Origin: Bradyrhizobium liaoningense | GTDB lineage: Bacteria; Pseudomonadota; Alphaproteobacteria; Rhizobiales; Xanthobacteraceae | Assembly: GCF_018130955.1 (NCBI RefSeq) | Contig: NZ_JAFCJM010000014.1 | Span: 1 to 64,000, forward strand | Direction: 5' to 3' | DNA length: 64,000 bases | Translations under genes and position numbers: made by a program | The notes under the pieces: generated by a model | The model's input: the letters and a program-made list of their open reading frames with translations, nothing else | Databases searched by the model: none | What the model was told of the DNA's origin: nothing | Shown: piece after piece, positions 1-8,303 of the stretch | How positions within the stretch are numbered: the first letter of the stretch is position 1 | How the letters are laid out: the number at the start of each line of letters is the position of its first letter

Positions 1-82
1 GCGCTTTGCTAATCCTTCGCCGCCATCAGGCTGGATAGAAGACTTCCACCTCCAAGCTGTCGATCATGCTCGGCACACGCAA
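1..82. other. Left edge, no gene resolved
   Basis: These bases lie between the window edge and the terminator that follows hisI. One plus-strand frame closes with TAA at 10-12, which could be the end of a gene lying mostly outside the window, but too little is visible to name it. Confidence 0.3.
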
Positions 83-111
83 AAAAGCCCCGGCCATCGT
101 CCGGGGCTTTT
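83..111. terminator. Bidirectional intrinsic terminator after hisI
   Basis: An 11-bp perfect stem (AAAAGCCCCGG pairing with CCGGGGCTTTT) encloses a 7-nt loop. An A-run on the left reads as a U-run for minus-strand transcripts leaving hisI, and the T-run on the right would serve a plus-strand transcript entering from the left edge. Confidence 0.8.
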
Positions 112-143
112 CTCCTATGGCGCTCCGGGGGACGGACCGGACA

Positions 144-566
144 TCACTTCTTGTAGACCTTGTCCGGATCGAACATCCGCTCGGCATCGACGAAGACGAG
201 CTTCGCAATGCCGCCTTCAGGCTCGACCTTGCGATAGAAGCAGGACCTGCGGCCGGTGTGGCAGGCGGCGCCGACCTGCTCGACGCGGATCCAGACCGCG
301 TCCTGGTCGCAATCGGTGCGCATCTCGACGACGCGCTGCGTTTGACCCGAGCTCTCGCCTTTTCGCCACAAGGCGTTACGCGAGCGGCTGAAATACCAGG
401 CCTCGCCGGTCGCAATCGTCTTGCGCAAGGCCTCGTCATTCATGTGAGCGACCATCAGCACATCGCCGGTCGCGGCGTCGGTCGCCACGCAGGTGACGAG
501 ACCGGCCGCGTCGAACTTCGGCCGGAAGTCGAGGCCTTCCTCGAGGTCGTGGGAGTGAGCGGACAC
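144..566 (-). CDS. hisI: Phosphoribosyl-AMP cyclohydrolase
   Basis: This 140-residue cytoplasmic enzyme opens the purine ring of phosphoribosyl-AMP in the third step of histidine synthesis. The family signature is intact: a WRKGESSG segment, the metal-binding DCDQD cluster, and the C-terminal [10 protein letters not shown] block with its cysteines. It is the stand-alone alphaproteobacterial form with no HisE (pyrophosphohydrolase) domain attached. The start is GTG at 566, preceded by a GAGGG ribosome-binding site. It follows folE with a 28-bp gap on the same strand, so the two are probably cotranscribed and end at the hairpin at 83-111. Confidence 0.96.
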   Translation of the reverse strand: MSAHSHDLEEGLDFRPKFDAAGLVTCVATDAATGDVLMVAHMNDEALRKTIATGEAWYFSRSRNALWRKGESSGQTQRVVEMRTDCDQDAVWIRVEQVGAACHTGRRSCFYRKVEPEGGIAKLVFVDAERMFDPDKVYKK

Positions 567-594
567 GAGACCCTCGCTAGATCATTCGCGAGGA

Positions 595-1287
595 TCAGCG
601 CAGCGAGCCTCGCACCAAAGACAGGAAGCGGGCCTGCTCCGCCGGGTTGTCGCGGAACATGCCCGTGAAGCGGCTGGTGAACGTGGAGGCGCCATGCTTG
701 GCCACACCGCGCACCGACATGCAGGTATGCTCCGCCTCGATCAGCACGGCGACGCCGCGGGGTTTCAACACCTCGTCGATGGCGGCCGCGATCTGCGCGG
801 TCAGGTGCTCCTGGGTCTGGAGCCGGCGCGCGAAGATGTCGGTCAGGCGCGCGAGCTTCGACAGGCCCACCACCCGCTCGACCGGCGTGTAGGCGATGTG
901 CGCCTTGCCGTAGAACGGCATCATGTGGTGCTCGCATTGCGAGGTGAATTCGATGTCGCGCACCAGCACGAAATCGTCATAGCCGGCGGTCTCGCCAAAG
1001 GTGCGGTCAAGCACCTCGGCCGGGCACTGGTGGTAGCCCTGGTAGAGCTCGTCAAAGGCCTCGACGACGCGACGCGGCGTATCCAACAGGCCCTCGCGCT
1101 CGGTGTTCTCGCCGATATAGGCGAGCAGCGTCTTCACGGCCTCTTCGGCCTCGGCACGCGCGGGGCGCGGCTGGTCGGCGCGGACGGCGGCGGCGAGGAA
1201 TTCGGCAGGATCGAGCTCCGCGGGGCGGCTCTCGGGCTGCTTGTCGGCAGGCTTATTGGGGCGGATGGGTTTGATCAGCGCGTCCAT
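595..1287 (-). CDS. folE: GTP cyclohydrolase I
   Basis: This 230-residue cytoplasmic enzyme converts GTP to 7,8-dihydroneopterin triphosphate, the entry step of tetrahydrofolate synthesis. The zinc ligands are visible as C118 and H121 in the SQCEHH motif and C189 in [11 protein letters not shown]. The C-terminal [15 protein letters not shown] block is typical of the family. About 45 N-terminal residues rich in Pro, Ala and charged residues precede the catalytic core. The reading frame stays open upstream to 1440, but ATG 1287 has a GGAG ribosome-binding site and the extra residues look non-coding. hisI follows 28 bp downstream, so one transcript probably carries both. Confidence 0.96.
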   Translation of the reverse strand: MDALIKPIRPNKPADKQPESRPAELDPAEFLAAAVRADQPRPARAEAEEAVKTLLAYIGENTEREGLLDTPRRVVEAFDELYQGYHQCPAEVLDRTFGETAGYDDFVLVRDIEFTSQCEHHMMPFYGKAHIAYTPVERVVGLSKLARLTDIFARRLQTQEHLTAQIAAAIDEVLKPRGVAVLIEAEHTCMSVRGVAKHGASTFTSRFTGMFRDNPAEQARFLSLVRGSLR

Positions 1288-1548
1288 GTCAACTCCGTTC
1301 GACCGGCCTTTCGGCCGGAGTGTCACCGGCAGACGGGGCGGAATGCCGCCGGACGCCTGATAAAGAATAACCGATCCTGGCGCCGAACGGTCCCTTACCT
1401 TAGCGCCATGCGCGTGGTTCTGGACCACCGCTGCTCGCACGGCTGGACTGTTTTTCCGCCAGTTCCGACCCTATATAGGACCGAGGACGGCGGCCGCCAA
1501 GGCCGATCAGGCCTAAGAAGCCGCAAGCTGCGCCTCGGACTCCATGAC

Positions 1549-2004
1549 ATGCTGAACGACATTTATAACAAGCGGATCATCGAACTGGCCGGGAATATCC
1601 CCCGTCTGGGACGGCTTGCCGACCCCGATGCGACCGCAACGGCCCATTCGAAGCTGTGCGGCTCGACCGTGAAGGTCGATCTCAAGATGAGTGGGGACAC
1701 CGTCACCGACTTCGCCCATGACGTGAAGGCCTGCGCGCTCGGACAAGCCTCCTCATCCATCATGGCAAGTCAGGTCGTCGGCTCGACCGCGAGCGAACTC
1801 CGTGAGTTACGCGAAACCGTTCGCAAGATGCTGAAAGAAAACGGCGCCCCGCCGGACGGAAAATGGGCCGAGATCAAATTCCTCGAGCCGGTCCGCGACT
1901 ACAAGGCGCGCCACGCCTCGACGCTGCTGACCTTCGATGCCGTGGTCGATGCCATCGGCCAGATCGAGGCCAAGGCCAAGCAGCCCGCCGCGGCGCAGGG
2001 CTGA
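1549..2004 (+). CDS. Iron-sulfur cluster scaffold-like protein (NifU/IscU N-terminal family)
   Basis: This 151-residue protein is related to the IscU/SufU/NifU-N scaffolds that assemble Fe-S clusters. It opens with MLNDIYNKRI, and two of the three usual cluster cysteines are present: C37 in SKLCGS and C62 in KACALGQAS. The region that normally holds the third cysteine (HC in IscU) reads RHAST here, so His122 is kept and the cysteine is replaced by Ala123. It is transcribed divergently from folE. The frame is open far upstream, but ATG 1549 begins the conserved domain. With one ligand missing, it may transfer or regulate clusters rather than be a housekeeping scaffold; that is inference. Confidence 0.85.
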   Translation: MLNDIYNKRIIELAGNIPRLGRLADPDATATAHSKLCGSTVKVDLKMSGDTVTDFAHDVKACALGQASSSIMASQVVGSTASELRELRETVRKMLKENGAPPDGKWAEIKFLEPVRDYKARHASTLLTFDAVVDAIGQIEAKAKQPAAAQG

Positions 2005-2015
2005 TTCCCTAGCTC

Positions 2016-2107
2016 CGTCATTCCGGGGCTCGCATCAGCGAGAACCCGGAATCTCGCGCCACAACTTCTGGATTCCGGGTTCGCGCGGCGCGCGGCCCGG
2101 AATGACC
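2016..2107. repeat. Intergenic palindromic repeat, family 1
   Basis: The left arm begins CGTCATTCCGGGG and runs to GAACCCGGAATC. The right arm carries the inverse, GATTCCGGGTTCG to CCCGGAATGACC. The middle of each arm is diverged, so the fold is imperfect. It sits between convergent genes. Elements that read as 'TCATTCCGGGG...CCGGAATGAC' are common between genes in Bradyrhizobium; this is from memory, not searched. Confidence 0.7.
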
Positions 2108-2118
2108 GAGTTTGGAAG

Positions 2119-3042
2119 CTACTTTTGCGGCGCCGTGCTCGGCGTCGCAACGCCGCCGGTCGGCACCAGCGCTTCCGCGGTCTGGGTCGACTTTACCGCC
2201 TGCACATCAGGATGCTCGGCACCGAAGCGTTCCTGCGATTTCGGCGCCACGTCGGCCATCGCGGGCGCCGCGAGGCCGGCCATCGCGGGTCCCGCGAGAT
2301 CCGCATGCGGCAGCACGTCGGCGATGAGATCGGTGGTCACGAGATTGGTGAGCTTCAGCTCGCTGGCCGTGAGCTCATGCAGGTCTTCCCACGGCGGAAC
2401 GCTGAGCGCGAGCGACAAGAGGTCCCCCGCGCCGCCCATGTCGAAGGTGTATTTCGCGAGCCGGCCGATGTCGCGCTCGACGATCATCAAATCCTGCGCG
2501 CTGTAGCTCGCGGCCTTCGCATCGTCGGCACGATCGCCCATCCAGATCTGATGCACCCGGACATGGGCCGCTTCCGGCACGTAGCGCTTCTTGCCTGATA
2601 GCAGCAGGAACACGCACATGGATTCGCAATAGGCTTCCGGCGCGATGGTCGGACGCGTCGCCTGCGCGCCGCGATTGCTGACACCCACCGTCGTCAGCAG
2701 CCCCAGATTGCGGAACCGCCGGCCGAGCGTGATCGCATCGTTGACCGAACCGCCGCTGGAGTCGAGCACGACGGTCGCCCCGCCGAGCTGGCGCCCGCGC
2801 GCAAACTCCTCGAAGTCTCTCGGTGTATCTGATGTGATGATGCCGACCGCGCTGACCCACCCGCGGCAGTTCGGCTCGCAGGCAACCCAGCTGAACTTCA
2901 TCGGCAGCTTGCGCTCTTCGAGCGTGCCACCGGCGCGAGCGGTCGTTCCGGAGGTTGCGATTGCGCCGGGCAATGCAACGCACAGAGCGGCGGTTCCCAC
3001 CAACAACCACCTGCGAGGATCGAACGACTTCAGATGTCTCAA
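2119..3042 (-). CDS. Exported ClpP/crotonase-fold protein, COG3904-like
   Basis: This 307-residue protein has an N-terminal hydrophobic segment (about 12-30) followed by a small-residue stretch, consistent with export to the periplasm. The body resembles ClpP-fold serine peptidases: a DSSGGSVNDAI loop at 94-104, then CESMC at 139-143 where the nucleophile Ser would be S141, then the AAHVRVHQI segment offering H160 or H164. A CxxxC pair (C55, C59) comes before the domain and a Pro/Ala-rich tail follows it. TTG 3042 is chosen as start because GGGAAGGAACCAGA lies just upstream; an earlier TTG at 3075 lacks this site. A second protein at 10892-12148 has the same plan. Substrate and proteolytic activity are unknown. 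Confidence 0.75.
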   Translation of the reverse strand: MRHLKSFDPRRWLLVGTAALCVALPGAIATSGTTARAGGTLEERKLPMKFSWVACEPNCRGWVSAVGIITSDTPRDFEEFARGRQLGGATVVLDSSGGSVNDAITLGRRFRNLGLLTTVGVSNRGAQATRPTIAPEAYCESMCVFLLLSGKKRYVPEAAHVRVHQIWMGDRADDAKAASYSAQDLMIVERDIGRLAKYTFDMGGAGDLLSLALSVPPWEDLHELTASELKLTNLVTTDLIADVLPHADLAGPAMAGLAAPAMADVAPKSQERFGAEHPDVQAVKSTQTAEALVPTGGVATPSTAPQK

Positions 3043-3104
3043 TCTGGTTCCTTCCCCAAGCCCAAGGTAGCCCAAACAATCCCCGGTTAGCGCCCGATGA
3101 GTCC

Positions 3105-3122
3105 ATCATACAGACGTATGAT
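3105..3122. promoter_or_regulatory. Small inverted repeat in divergent intergenic region
   Basis: ATCATAC and GTATGAT form a perfect 7-bp inverted repeat with a 4-nt spacer, in the AT-richer gap between the exported ClpP-fold gene and yidD. It could be an operator or a short hairpin. Nothing links it to a known regulator. Confidence 0.25.
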
Positions 3123-3290
3123 TCTACACATGGACGTCACAAAAATGGTATCCGGGGGAATACAGATCGTCCACAGAGACTTGCTGCACTGCTCCCTCAA
3201 AACATGCAAAATATGGCGCGCGCACAACAGCTTGCTGTTCCCTGCGCAGGAACCGCGCAACTCGTCGCCCAGGATTGCCGCACGGCGCAT

Positions 3291-3638
3291 ATGAAGCATT
3301 CAACCTCTCGAGGTTCCACCGCCCTCGCACTGGTGCTGCAGCTCCCGCGCCGGTTCGGCCGCGCGCTGATCTGGCTCTACCGCCACACGCTGTCGCCGCT
3401 GGTCGGCTACAACTGCCGACACCTGCCGACCTGCTCGGTCTATGGCGACGAGGCGATCGCGCGTTTCGGCCTCTGGGCCGGCGGCTGGATGACGCTGGCG
3501 CGGCTGTTGCGCTGCAACCCGTTCGGCACGTCCGGGATCGACTACGTGCCCGAAGCCACACCGCAAGGCGCGCGCTGGTACCTGCCGTGGCGCTATGGAC
3601 GCTGGCGCGGCGTGTACAATCCGTCGCAACCCGGCTGA
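3291..3638 (+). CDS. yidD: Membrane protein insertion efficiency factor YidD
   Basis: This 115-residue peripheral membrane protein assists YidC-dependent insertion of inner-membrane proteins. The family core is clear: LIWLYRHTLSPLVGYNCRHLPTCSVYGDEAI (given in pieces: LYRHTLSPL, CRHLPTCS, Y) followed by a GWMTLARLLRCNPF block and a GIDYVPE tail. The usual amphipathic N-terminal helix is present as RRFGRALIWLYR. ATG 3291 starts a protein of normal family length, although the frame continues upstream to 2955. It is not next to rpmH, rnpA or yidC here, which is common in alphaproteobacteria. Confidence 0.93.
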   Translation: MKHSTSRGSTALALVLQLPRRFGRALIWLYRHTLSPLVGYNCRHLPTCSVYGDEAIARFGLWAGGWMTLARLLRCNPFGTSGIDYVPEATPQGARWYLPWRYGRWRGVYNPSQPG

Positions 3639-3723
3639 GCTCCACAACACTTGAAATCAAGACACTTGAAATTCGCCGGTCGCTACTGTTTTCTGATACA
3701 ACCTTTGATAGTTCAGCTATAAC

Positions 3724-3735
3724 CGAAATATTTCG
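3724..3735. promoter_or_regulatory. 12-bp perfect palindrome CGAAATATTTCG upstream of the membrane-protein gene
   Basis: CGAAATATTTCG lies 42 bp before the ATG at 3778, in a strongly AT-rich 139-bp gap. A TATAAC hexamer just before it (3718-3723) could be a -10 element, though no convincing -35 is present at normal spacing. The position fits an operator of the downstream gene. Confidence 0.35.
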
Positions 3736-3777
3736 AACCATCGTTTTTGCCGCCCAGCGTTTCGTCGAGGGCATCAA

Positions 3778-5082
3778 ATGGCTTACGGATCGTCCGGTTC
3801 GCAGGATTCACCGTCGTCGGGCGGACTGGTCCTGGCGCTCAAGAACAGAGACTTCGCGATCATCTTCGACTGGTTCGCGAGCTACTTCTTCGGCTTCGCC
3901 ATCGCCGGTTTCATCGCGCTGTTTCTCGGTACGTTTCCGTCGCGCGGCTGGGACTCGCTGCGCATCGTTGCGCTCAGCATCGTCTTCGCCTGCGCAAGCA
4001 CCGTCTGCGGATGGCTGCTCGGCCTCCTGTTCGGCATTCCCCGCACCTTGTCGCGCCCGCAAGCCGCGCCCGCTCCGACCCCGCAACCGGGCGCAGCACC
4101 AGGTCAGGCGCCGGCGGCGGCCGCGCCGACCAGCCGCGTCAACACCAATCTCGAGGACATCTCCGACTGGCTCACCAAGACGCTGGTCGGCGTCGGCCTG
4201 ACGCAACTCTACTTCGTGCCTCACTATCTCTGGCAGGCTGCGGAGAAGATCAACAATGCCGGCTTCAGGTGGGACGGGTCCGGCCAGTTGCTGGCGATCG
4301 CTCTTTTTCTCTATTTCGCACTGGGCGGATTCTGGCTCGGCTATGTCGGCACCCGCACGATCCTGACCAAGCTCCTGGACACCATCGACGGACCGAGCCC
4401 GGCGGTGGTGGAGACCACCTTGCAGGAAGGGCTGAAGATCGACACCAGCGGTCGGATCGTCGGATCGACGAATGCCAGCGTCAAATCGGCGGATGCGGCC
4501 TTGCTGGCGGTGCCGATGACCGCGCTCACCACGCCACGTCAGCTTGCGGCCTGGGGCACGGCGAAGGCACGGCACAACGATCTCGAATCCGCGACTGTAG
4601 CGCTTCAGGAAGCCAATCGGGTCGATCCCTCCGATCCGGTTGCCAAGCAGGCACTGGCCACGGTCTATGTCGCGCAAATGCGTACGGCCCAAGCCGACGA
4701 ACTTCTCCCGGACGACCAGATCAGCGATGTGGCGCTGTTTCTCGCCCTCTACGAGGATCCTCCCGAAGGCTTCAGAAAGGCGATCCGGATCGGCCAGCGC
4801 CTCGCGCAACAGCCCAGCGCAGCGACCAATGGCAATCTCCATGTGTGGCTCGCTTGCGCGTATGGGCAACAGCACGCCTATGAGCAAGCGCATCAGAATC
4901 CGACGCTGGCCGACGAGGCCCGCAAGAACGTCGTCCAGGAGGTCGAGGCTGCGCTCAAGGTCGATCCGGCGGCAAAGGCGCTGCTCTACTCGCTGTGGCA
5001 GCCCGCGCCGAATTCTCAGGAGAACGATCTGGCGAGCATTTCCAATGGCGATCCGGATCTATTGCGGCTTCTGGCTCCCTAG
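3778..5082 (+). CDS. Membrane protein with LEDISDWLTK-type transmembrane module and helical C-terminal region
   Basis: This 434-residue protein has two close transmembrane helices (about 30-52 and 61-86) ending in FGIPRTL, then a Pro/Ala/Gln-rich linker (95-118). Next comes the conserved-looking stretch NTNLEDISDWLTK (122-134) leading to GVGLTQL, and then a third transmembrane helix (about 170-192). From about 250 the chain is helical with TPR-like pairs such as LAAWGTAKARHNDLESATVA and VDPSDPVAKQALATVY. From memory, the 'LEDISDWLTK..VGVGL' module occurs in bacterial membrane proteins joined to varied cytoplasmic domains, including prokaryotic YEATS-type ones, and is thought to be sensory. 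No partner gene is next to it. Function unknown. Confidence 0.75.
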   Translation: MAYGSSGSQDSPSSGGLVLALKNRDFAIIFDWFASYFFGFAIAGFIALFLGTFPSRGWDSLRIVALSIVFACASTVCGWLLGLLFGIPRTLSRPQAAPAPTPQPGAAPGQAPAAAAPTSRVNTNLEDISDWLTKTLVGVGLTQLYFVPHYLWQAAEKINNAGFRWDGSGQLLAIALFLYFALGGFWLGYVGTRTILTKLLDTIDGPSPAVVETTLQEGLKIDTSGRIVGSTNASVKSADAALLAVPMTALTTPRQLAAWGTAKARHNDLESATVALQEANRVDPSDPVAKQALATVYVAQMRTAQADELLPDDQISDVALFLALYEDPPEGFRKAIRIGQRLAQQPSAATNGNLHVWLACAYGQQHAYEQAHQNPTLADEARKNVVQEVEAALKVDPAAKALLYSLWQPAPNSQENDLASISNGDPDLLRLLAP

Positions 5083-5207
5083 CGCGTCGGCTTGCTGCGG
5101 TGCCATGAAGCGCTCTTCGTGCGACGCGTGATCTACTCGCGGTGCGTGGGGAACCGCAGGACGGGCAGTCGCGTTGACATGTTGCTTCCCTCCGGGAGGA
5201 AACAACA

Positions 5208-5390
5208 ATGCGCTGGAAAATCAGCCGCGATCATGACCCTCGGCATCACGACCCAAGGCAAATCGACCTGTTCGCCATCATCGCCCTACTCATTCTCGTT
5301 GCCGCATCGATCTGGTATCTCGCCGCCAGCTTCACCGCGACGCCGAGCACGACCGCTTTCATCGTGCCGAGCCAGAACGTGCGTTGGTGA
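5208..5390 (+). CDS. Small single-span membrane protein
   Basis: This 60-residue protein has a charged His/Asp/Arg-rich N-terminus (first 18 residues), one strongly hydrophobic helix (about 20-41, IDLFAIIALLILVAASIWYL) and a short polar tail. A textbook GGGAGGAAACAACAATG start supports it as real. No family was recognised. Confidence 0.65.
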   Translation: MRWKISRDHDPRHHDPRQIDLFAIIALLILVAASIWYLAASFTATPSTTAFIVPSQNVRW

Positions 5391-5400
5391 TTTGCGATAG

Positions 5401-6606
5401 TCAGCGGAACCAGAACGAGCGATCCAGCGGCGTGATCGGCGCGGGCGGGCGCGGCTTCTTCGGACGCGGTTTGGGCGGTGGCTCGGCCGACGAGGTCGTT
5501 TCCGCAGGCGCCGCCTCACTGCCCGGCACCTTCACCGACAGCAGCAGATTCGATTCGTGGGTGCGCCAGCGATAGCCGATGCCGAAGTCGATCGGCTGCG
5601 CGCGCGTGAACAACTGCGCGTAGGAGTCCTGGTAGCGGCCCGGGAATTCCGCGATCGGTCCGAGATAGCGGCCGAACGGGAAGAAGCGCCATTGCCGCGC
5701 ATTGTAGTTTCCAAGCGGAATTCCGGAATCGTCCTGGATGATGGTCGCGCTGTTGGCGAGCAGCCAGTCGCGCGCCACGGTGAAATTGCCGGAATGCAAC
5801 AGATAGGACGCGCTCTTGATCAGGCTGTTGCCGGGTCCGAGCGTCTCGCAGAACTTCAGGAAGCCGGCCGCGCGCGCCCCGGAATTGGAGAGGTCGGTCG
5901 AGAAATAATACAGCGTTCGCGCCTGGCCGTCGCTGCCGGCGAAGCTGATGCGCACCCCGCGCGTGGCGTTCGGTCCCGCATTCTCGCCGGCCGCGCGCAC
6001 ACCGCCCTTGTCGTCCAGCGAGATGAATTCGACGCTCTTGATGGTCTTGCCGGAGCGCGCGAGGAAGACATAGAGGATCGGCAAGGTGCCGTTGACCTGG
6101 TTGCTGTGCAGGTCGACCTTCATCTGCTTGGTGATGAAGAAGGAGAAGCTCAGGATCGAGCCGAGCGAGCGCTCGACATTGTAGAGCGCAGCCCCGACCG
6201 AGCCGCGCGGCAATTTCGTCAGGTCGGGCACCGCGCCGACCGGCTCCAGCGCGCCGAGCACATAGGTGTTCGCCTTGGAATAGAAGGCGTCGGCGTAGAG
6301 GAAGTCCGGGCCGCTGAAGAGATAGAACATGGTCGGCCGGGGTGCGGCCAGATTGACGTCGGACCAGGCGCGGATCTTCGACAATTGCCGCTGCTCGAGC
6401 TGGGCAAAGGCGCCGTCGAAGAATTTTGCGTGGCGTTGCCAGGACGGATCCCTGGTGAGCGCCGTCAAAGGCGAGTCCGCCGAGGTCTGCATGCCGGCGA
6501 GGAAGCGCGCGGTGTCGTCGAGGGTGACGTCGGCGGCGCGCGCGGCCCCCGCGACCGCGATCAGCAAGGTGTAGGCGACGGCCGCAATTTTCATGGGTCG
6601 AAACAT
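5401..6606 (-). CDS. Secreted protein of unknown function
   Basis: This protein of about 401 residues begins MFRPMKIAAVAYTLL and has a signal peptide ending near AGAARA-ADV. The mature part has no motif I recognise. It contains FYLFSGPDFLYADAFY and LYYFSTDLSNSG segments and ends in a Pro/Lys/Arg-rich tail (PPPKPRPKKPRPP). Start choice is between ATG 6606 and ATG 6594, four codons apart. Only 2 bp separate it from the permease gene upstream, so they are surely one transcript, which hints that the secreted protein works with the transported compound; that is inference. Confidence 0.7.
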   Translation of the reverse strand: MFRPMKIAAVAYTLLIAVAGAARAADVTLDDTARFLAGMQTSADSPLTALTRDPSWQRHAKFFDGAFAQLEQRQLSKIRAWSDVNLAAPRPTMFYLFSGPDFLYADAFYSKANTYVLGALEPVGAVPDLTKLPRGSVGAALYNVERSLGSILSFSFFITKQMKVDLHSNQVNGTLPILYVFLARSGKTIKSVEFISLDDKGGVRAAGENAGPNATRGVRISFAGSDGQARTLYYFSTDLSNSGARAAGFLKFCETLGPGNSLIKSASYLLHSGNFTVARDWLLANSATIIQDDSGIPLGNYNARQWRFFPFGRYLGPIAEFPGRYQDSYAQLFTRAQPIDFGIGYRWRTHESNLLLSVKVPGSEAAPAETTSSAEPPPKPRPKKPRPPAPITPLDRSFWFR

Positions 6607-6608
6607 CT

Positions 6609-7976
6609 CTAAGCGCGATTCTCTGAGGCTGTGGCGGCGTCCGGCCGCTTGCGGAAAATGGCGTAAATCAACAGGCCGGAGAGCATGATCAGCATGCTCG
6701 ACAGCGACTGACCCGGCCGCTCGGTGAGCAGATAGTACATCATGAACGCGGTCACGAGCAGGAAAACCAGCGGCGTGACCGGGTATCCCCATGCGCGATA
6801 AGGGCGCGGCAGGTCGGGCGCGGTGATGCGCAGCTTGATCACCCCGAGCACGGTGAAGAACGAGCAGAACAGCAGCGAGAACTGGATGAATTCCAGCACC
6901 GCCTCGAAGCTGCGGGTGAACAGCAGGACATTGGCGACCGCGAGCTGAAGCAGGATGGCGTAGGCCGGCGCCCCGCTCCTCGACTTGCGCGAGAACACGC
7001 GCAGCGCCGGGATGTCCTCCCCCATCGTCATCATCACACGCGGGCCGATCCACATCATCGCGCTGATCGAGGAGATCAGACCGATGCAGATCATCGCGCC
7101 GACGATGCGGCCGCCGAGCCCGCCGAAGATCGCAGTGCCGGCGACGCTGGCGACGTCGAGCTGGCCCGCGAGCTTTGCGACCGGCGTGGCGTAAAGGAAC
7201 ACCGCGTTCAGCGCGACATAGAGCACCATGACGATCAGCGTGCCCGCAAGCAGCGCGCGCGGCAGGCTCTGCTGCGGCGTCTTCATCTCGCCGATGATGT
7301 AGGTCGCCGCGTTCCAGCCCGAGAAGGAGTACATCACGAAGACGAGCCCGATCGCGAAGGGCGCGCTGGTGATGTGGCCGAAGTCGCCCTGCACGGGTAA
7401 GAAGTTGATCGGCTGCCGTTCGCCGATGATGAAGCCCGCGACCAGGAAGGCGACGATGAGGACGACCTTCAAAATGGTCGCGACGAGCTGGAAGGTCGAA
7501 GAGTGCTTCACGCCGGTCAGTTGCACGATCGAGACCAGCCAGACCACGCCGATGGCGAGCGGGATCGGCGGCAGCTCGGGAAACACCGATTTGGCATATT
7601 CGCCAAAAGCCATCGCGGCGAGCGCGACGGGGGCGGCGAATCCGACCGTCGCCGAGACCCAGCCGGCAAGAAAGCCGAAGGCAGGGTGATAGGCGCGGCT
7701 GAGGAAATTGTACTCCCCGCTCGAGCGCGGGAACATCGCCCCGAGCTCGCTATAGGCGAACACGCCGCACAGCGCGACGATGCCGCCGACGGTCCACAAC
7801 AGCAGGATCGAGAAGCCGGAAGGGATGTCCTTGACCTGAAAGCCGAGACTCGTGAACACGCCGACACCGATCATGTCGGCCACGACGATCGCCGTCGCCA
7901 CGAGGACGGAAACACCGGACCCGCTTCCGAGATGCCGGCCAGGCCACGCCGCGCTTCCCGCCTCTGATGCCGTCAT
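6609..7976 (-). CDS. APC superfamily amino-acid permease
   Basis: This 455-residue, roughly 12-helix inner-membrane transporter belongs to the amino acid-polyamine-organocation superfamily. Helix 1 carries the typical unwound motif (VVADMIGVGVFTSLGF), and the following segment includes AYSELGAMFPRSSGEYNFL, close to the family consensus for TM2-3. ATG 7976 is preferred because GGGGAC precedes it; the frame stays open to 8054 without a better site. The substrate cannot be read from sequence. The gene is followed after 2 bp by the secreted protein gene and is divergent from the hydrolase at 8304. Confidence 0.9.
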   Translation of the reverse strand: MTASEAGSAAWPGRHLGSGSGVSVLVATAIVVADMIGVGVFTSLGFQVKDIPSGFSILLLWTVGGIVALCGVFAYSELGAMFPRSSGEYNFLSRAYHPAFGFLAGWVSATVGFAAPVALAAMAFGEYAKSVFPELPPIPLAIGVVWLVSIVQLTGVKHSSTFQLVATILKVVLIVAFLVAGFIIGERQPINFLPVQGDFGHITSAPFAIGLVFVMYSFSGWNAATYIIGEMKTPQQSLPRALLAGTLIVMVLYVALNAVFLYATPVAKLAGQLDVASVAGTAIFGGLGGRIVGAMICIGLISSISAMMWIGPRVMMTMGEDIPALRVFSRKSRSGAPAYAILLQLAVANVLLFTRSFEAVLEFIQFSLLFCSFFTVLGVIKLRITAPDLPRPYRAWGYPVTPLVFLLVTAFMMYYLLTERPGQSLSSMLIMLSGLLIYAIFRKRPDAATASENRA

Positions 7977-8303
7977 CGGGTCCCCAAGCTGAGGCGTGCT
8001 CGCCTCTCCAAGCATCGTGCAGATTGAGACAGTCAATTCAAGCAGGGTTAACAAGGGTTAAATGAGGCAACCAAAAACGGTATTTTGGCACCTCTTATGG
8101 ACGTCCGCAGGCAATTAACCGGGCTTCGCGCGGCGAAACCGGACCCCCACTCCCACAATCGCGACACGATTGCGTGGTCTTTTCACGTATTCCGGATGTG
8201 GGGAGTTTCTCCGGAAGCTTAACGTCGCCTAAACGCCAGTCGGCTCAATTAGATCAATATCGCCGCTGGACTTTGGGTTCACGGACTTGGGGTTACTGGG
8301 TGG
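7977..8303. promoter_or_regulatory. Divergent promoter region, APC permease and hydrolase
   Basis: The 327-bp gap must hold both promoters. It contains two TTAA tetramers six bases apart (8048-8061), which is one base short of the CtrA consensus, and a run of short imperfect inverted repeats around 8155-8185. No operator can be assigned. Confidence 0.3.

Noticed and set aside
8048..8061. Third TTAA pair as a CtrA box
   Set aside because: The spacing is six bases, not seven, so it does not meet the consensus.
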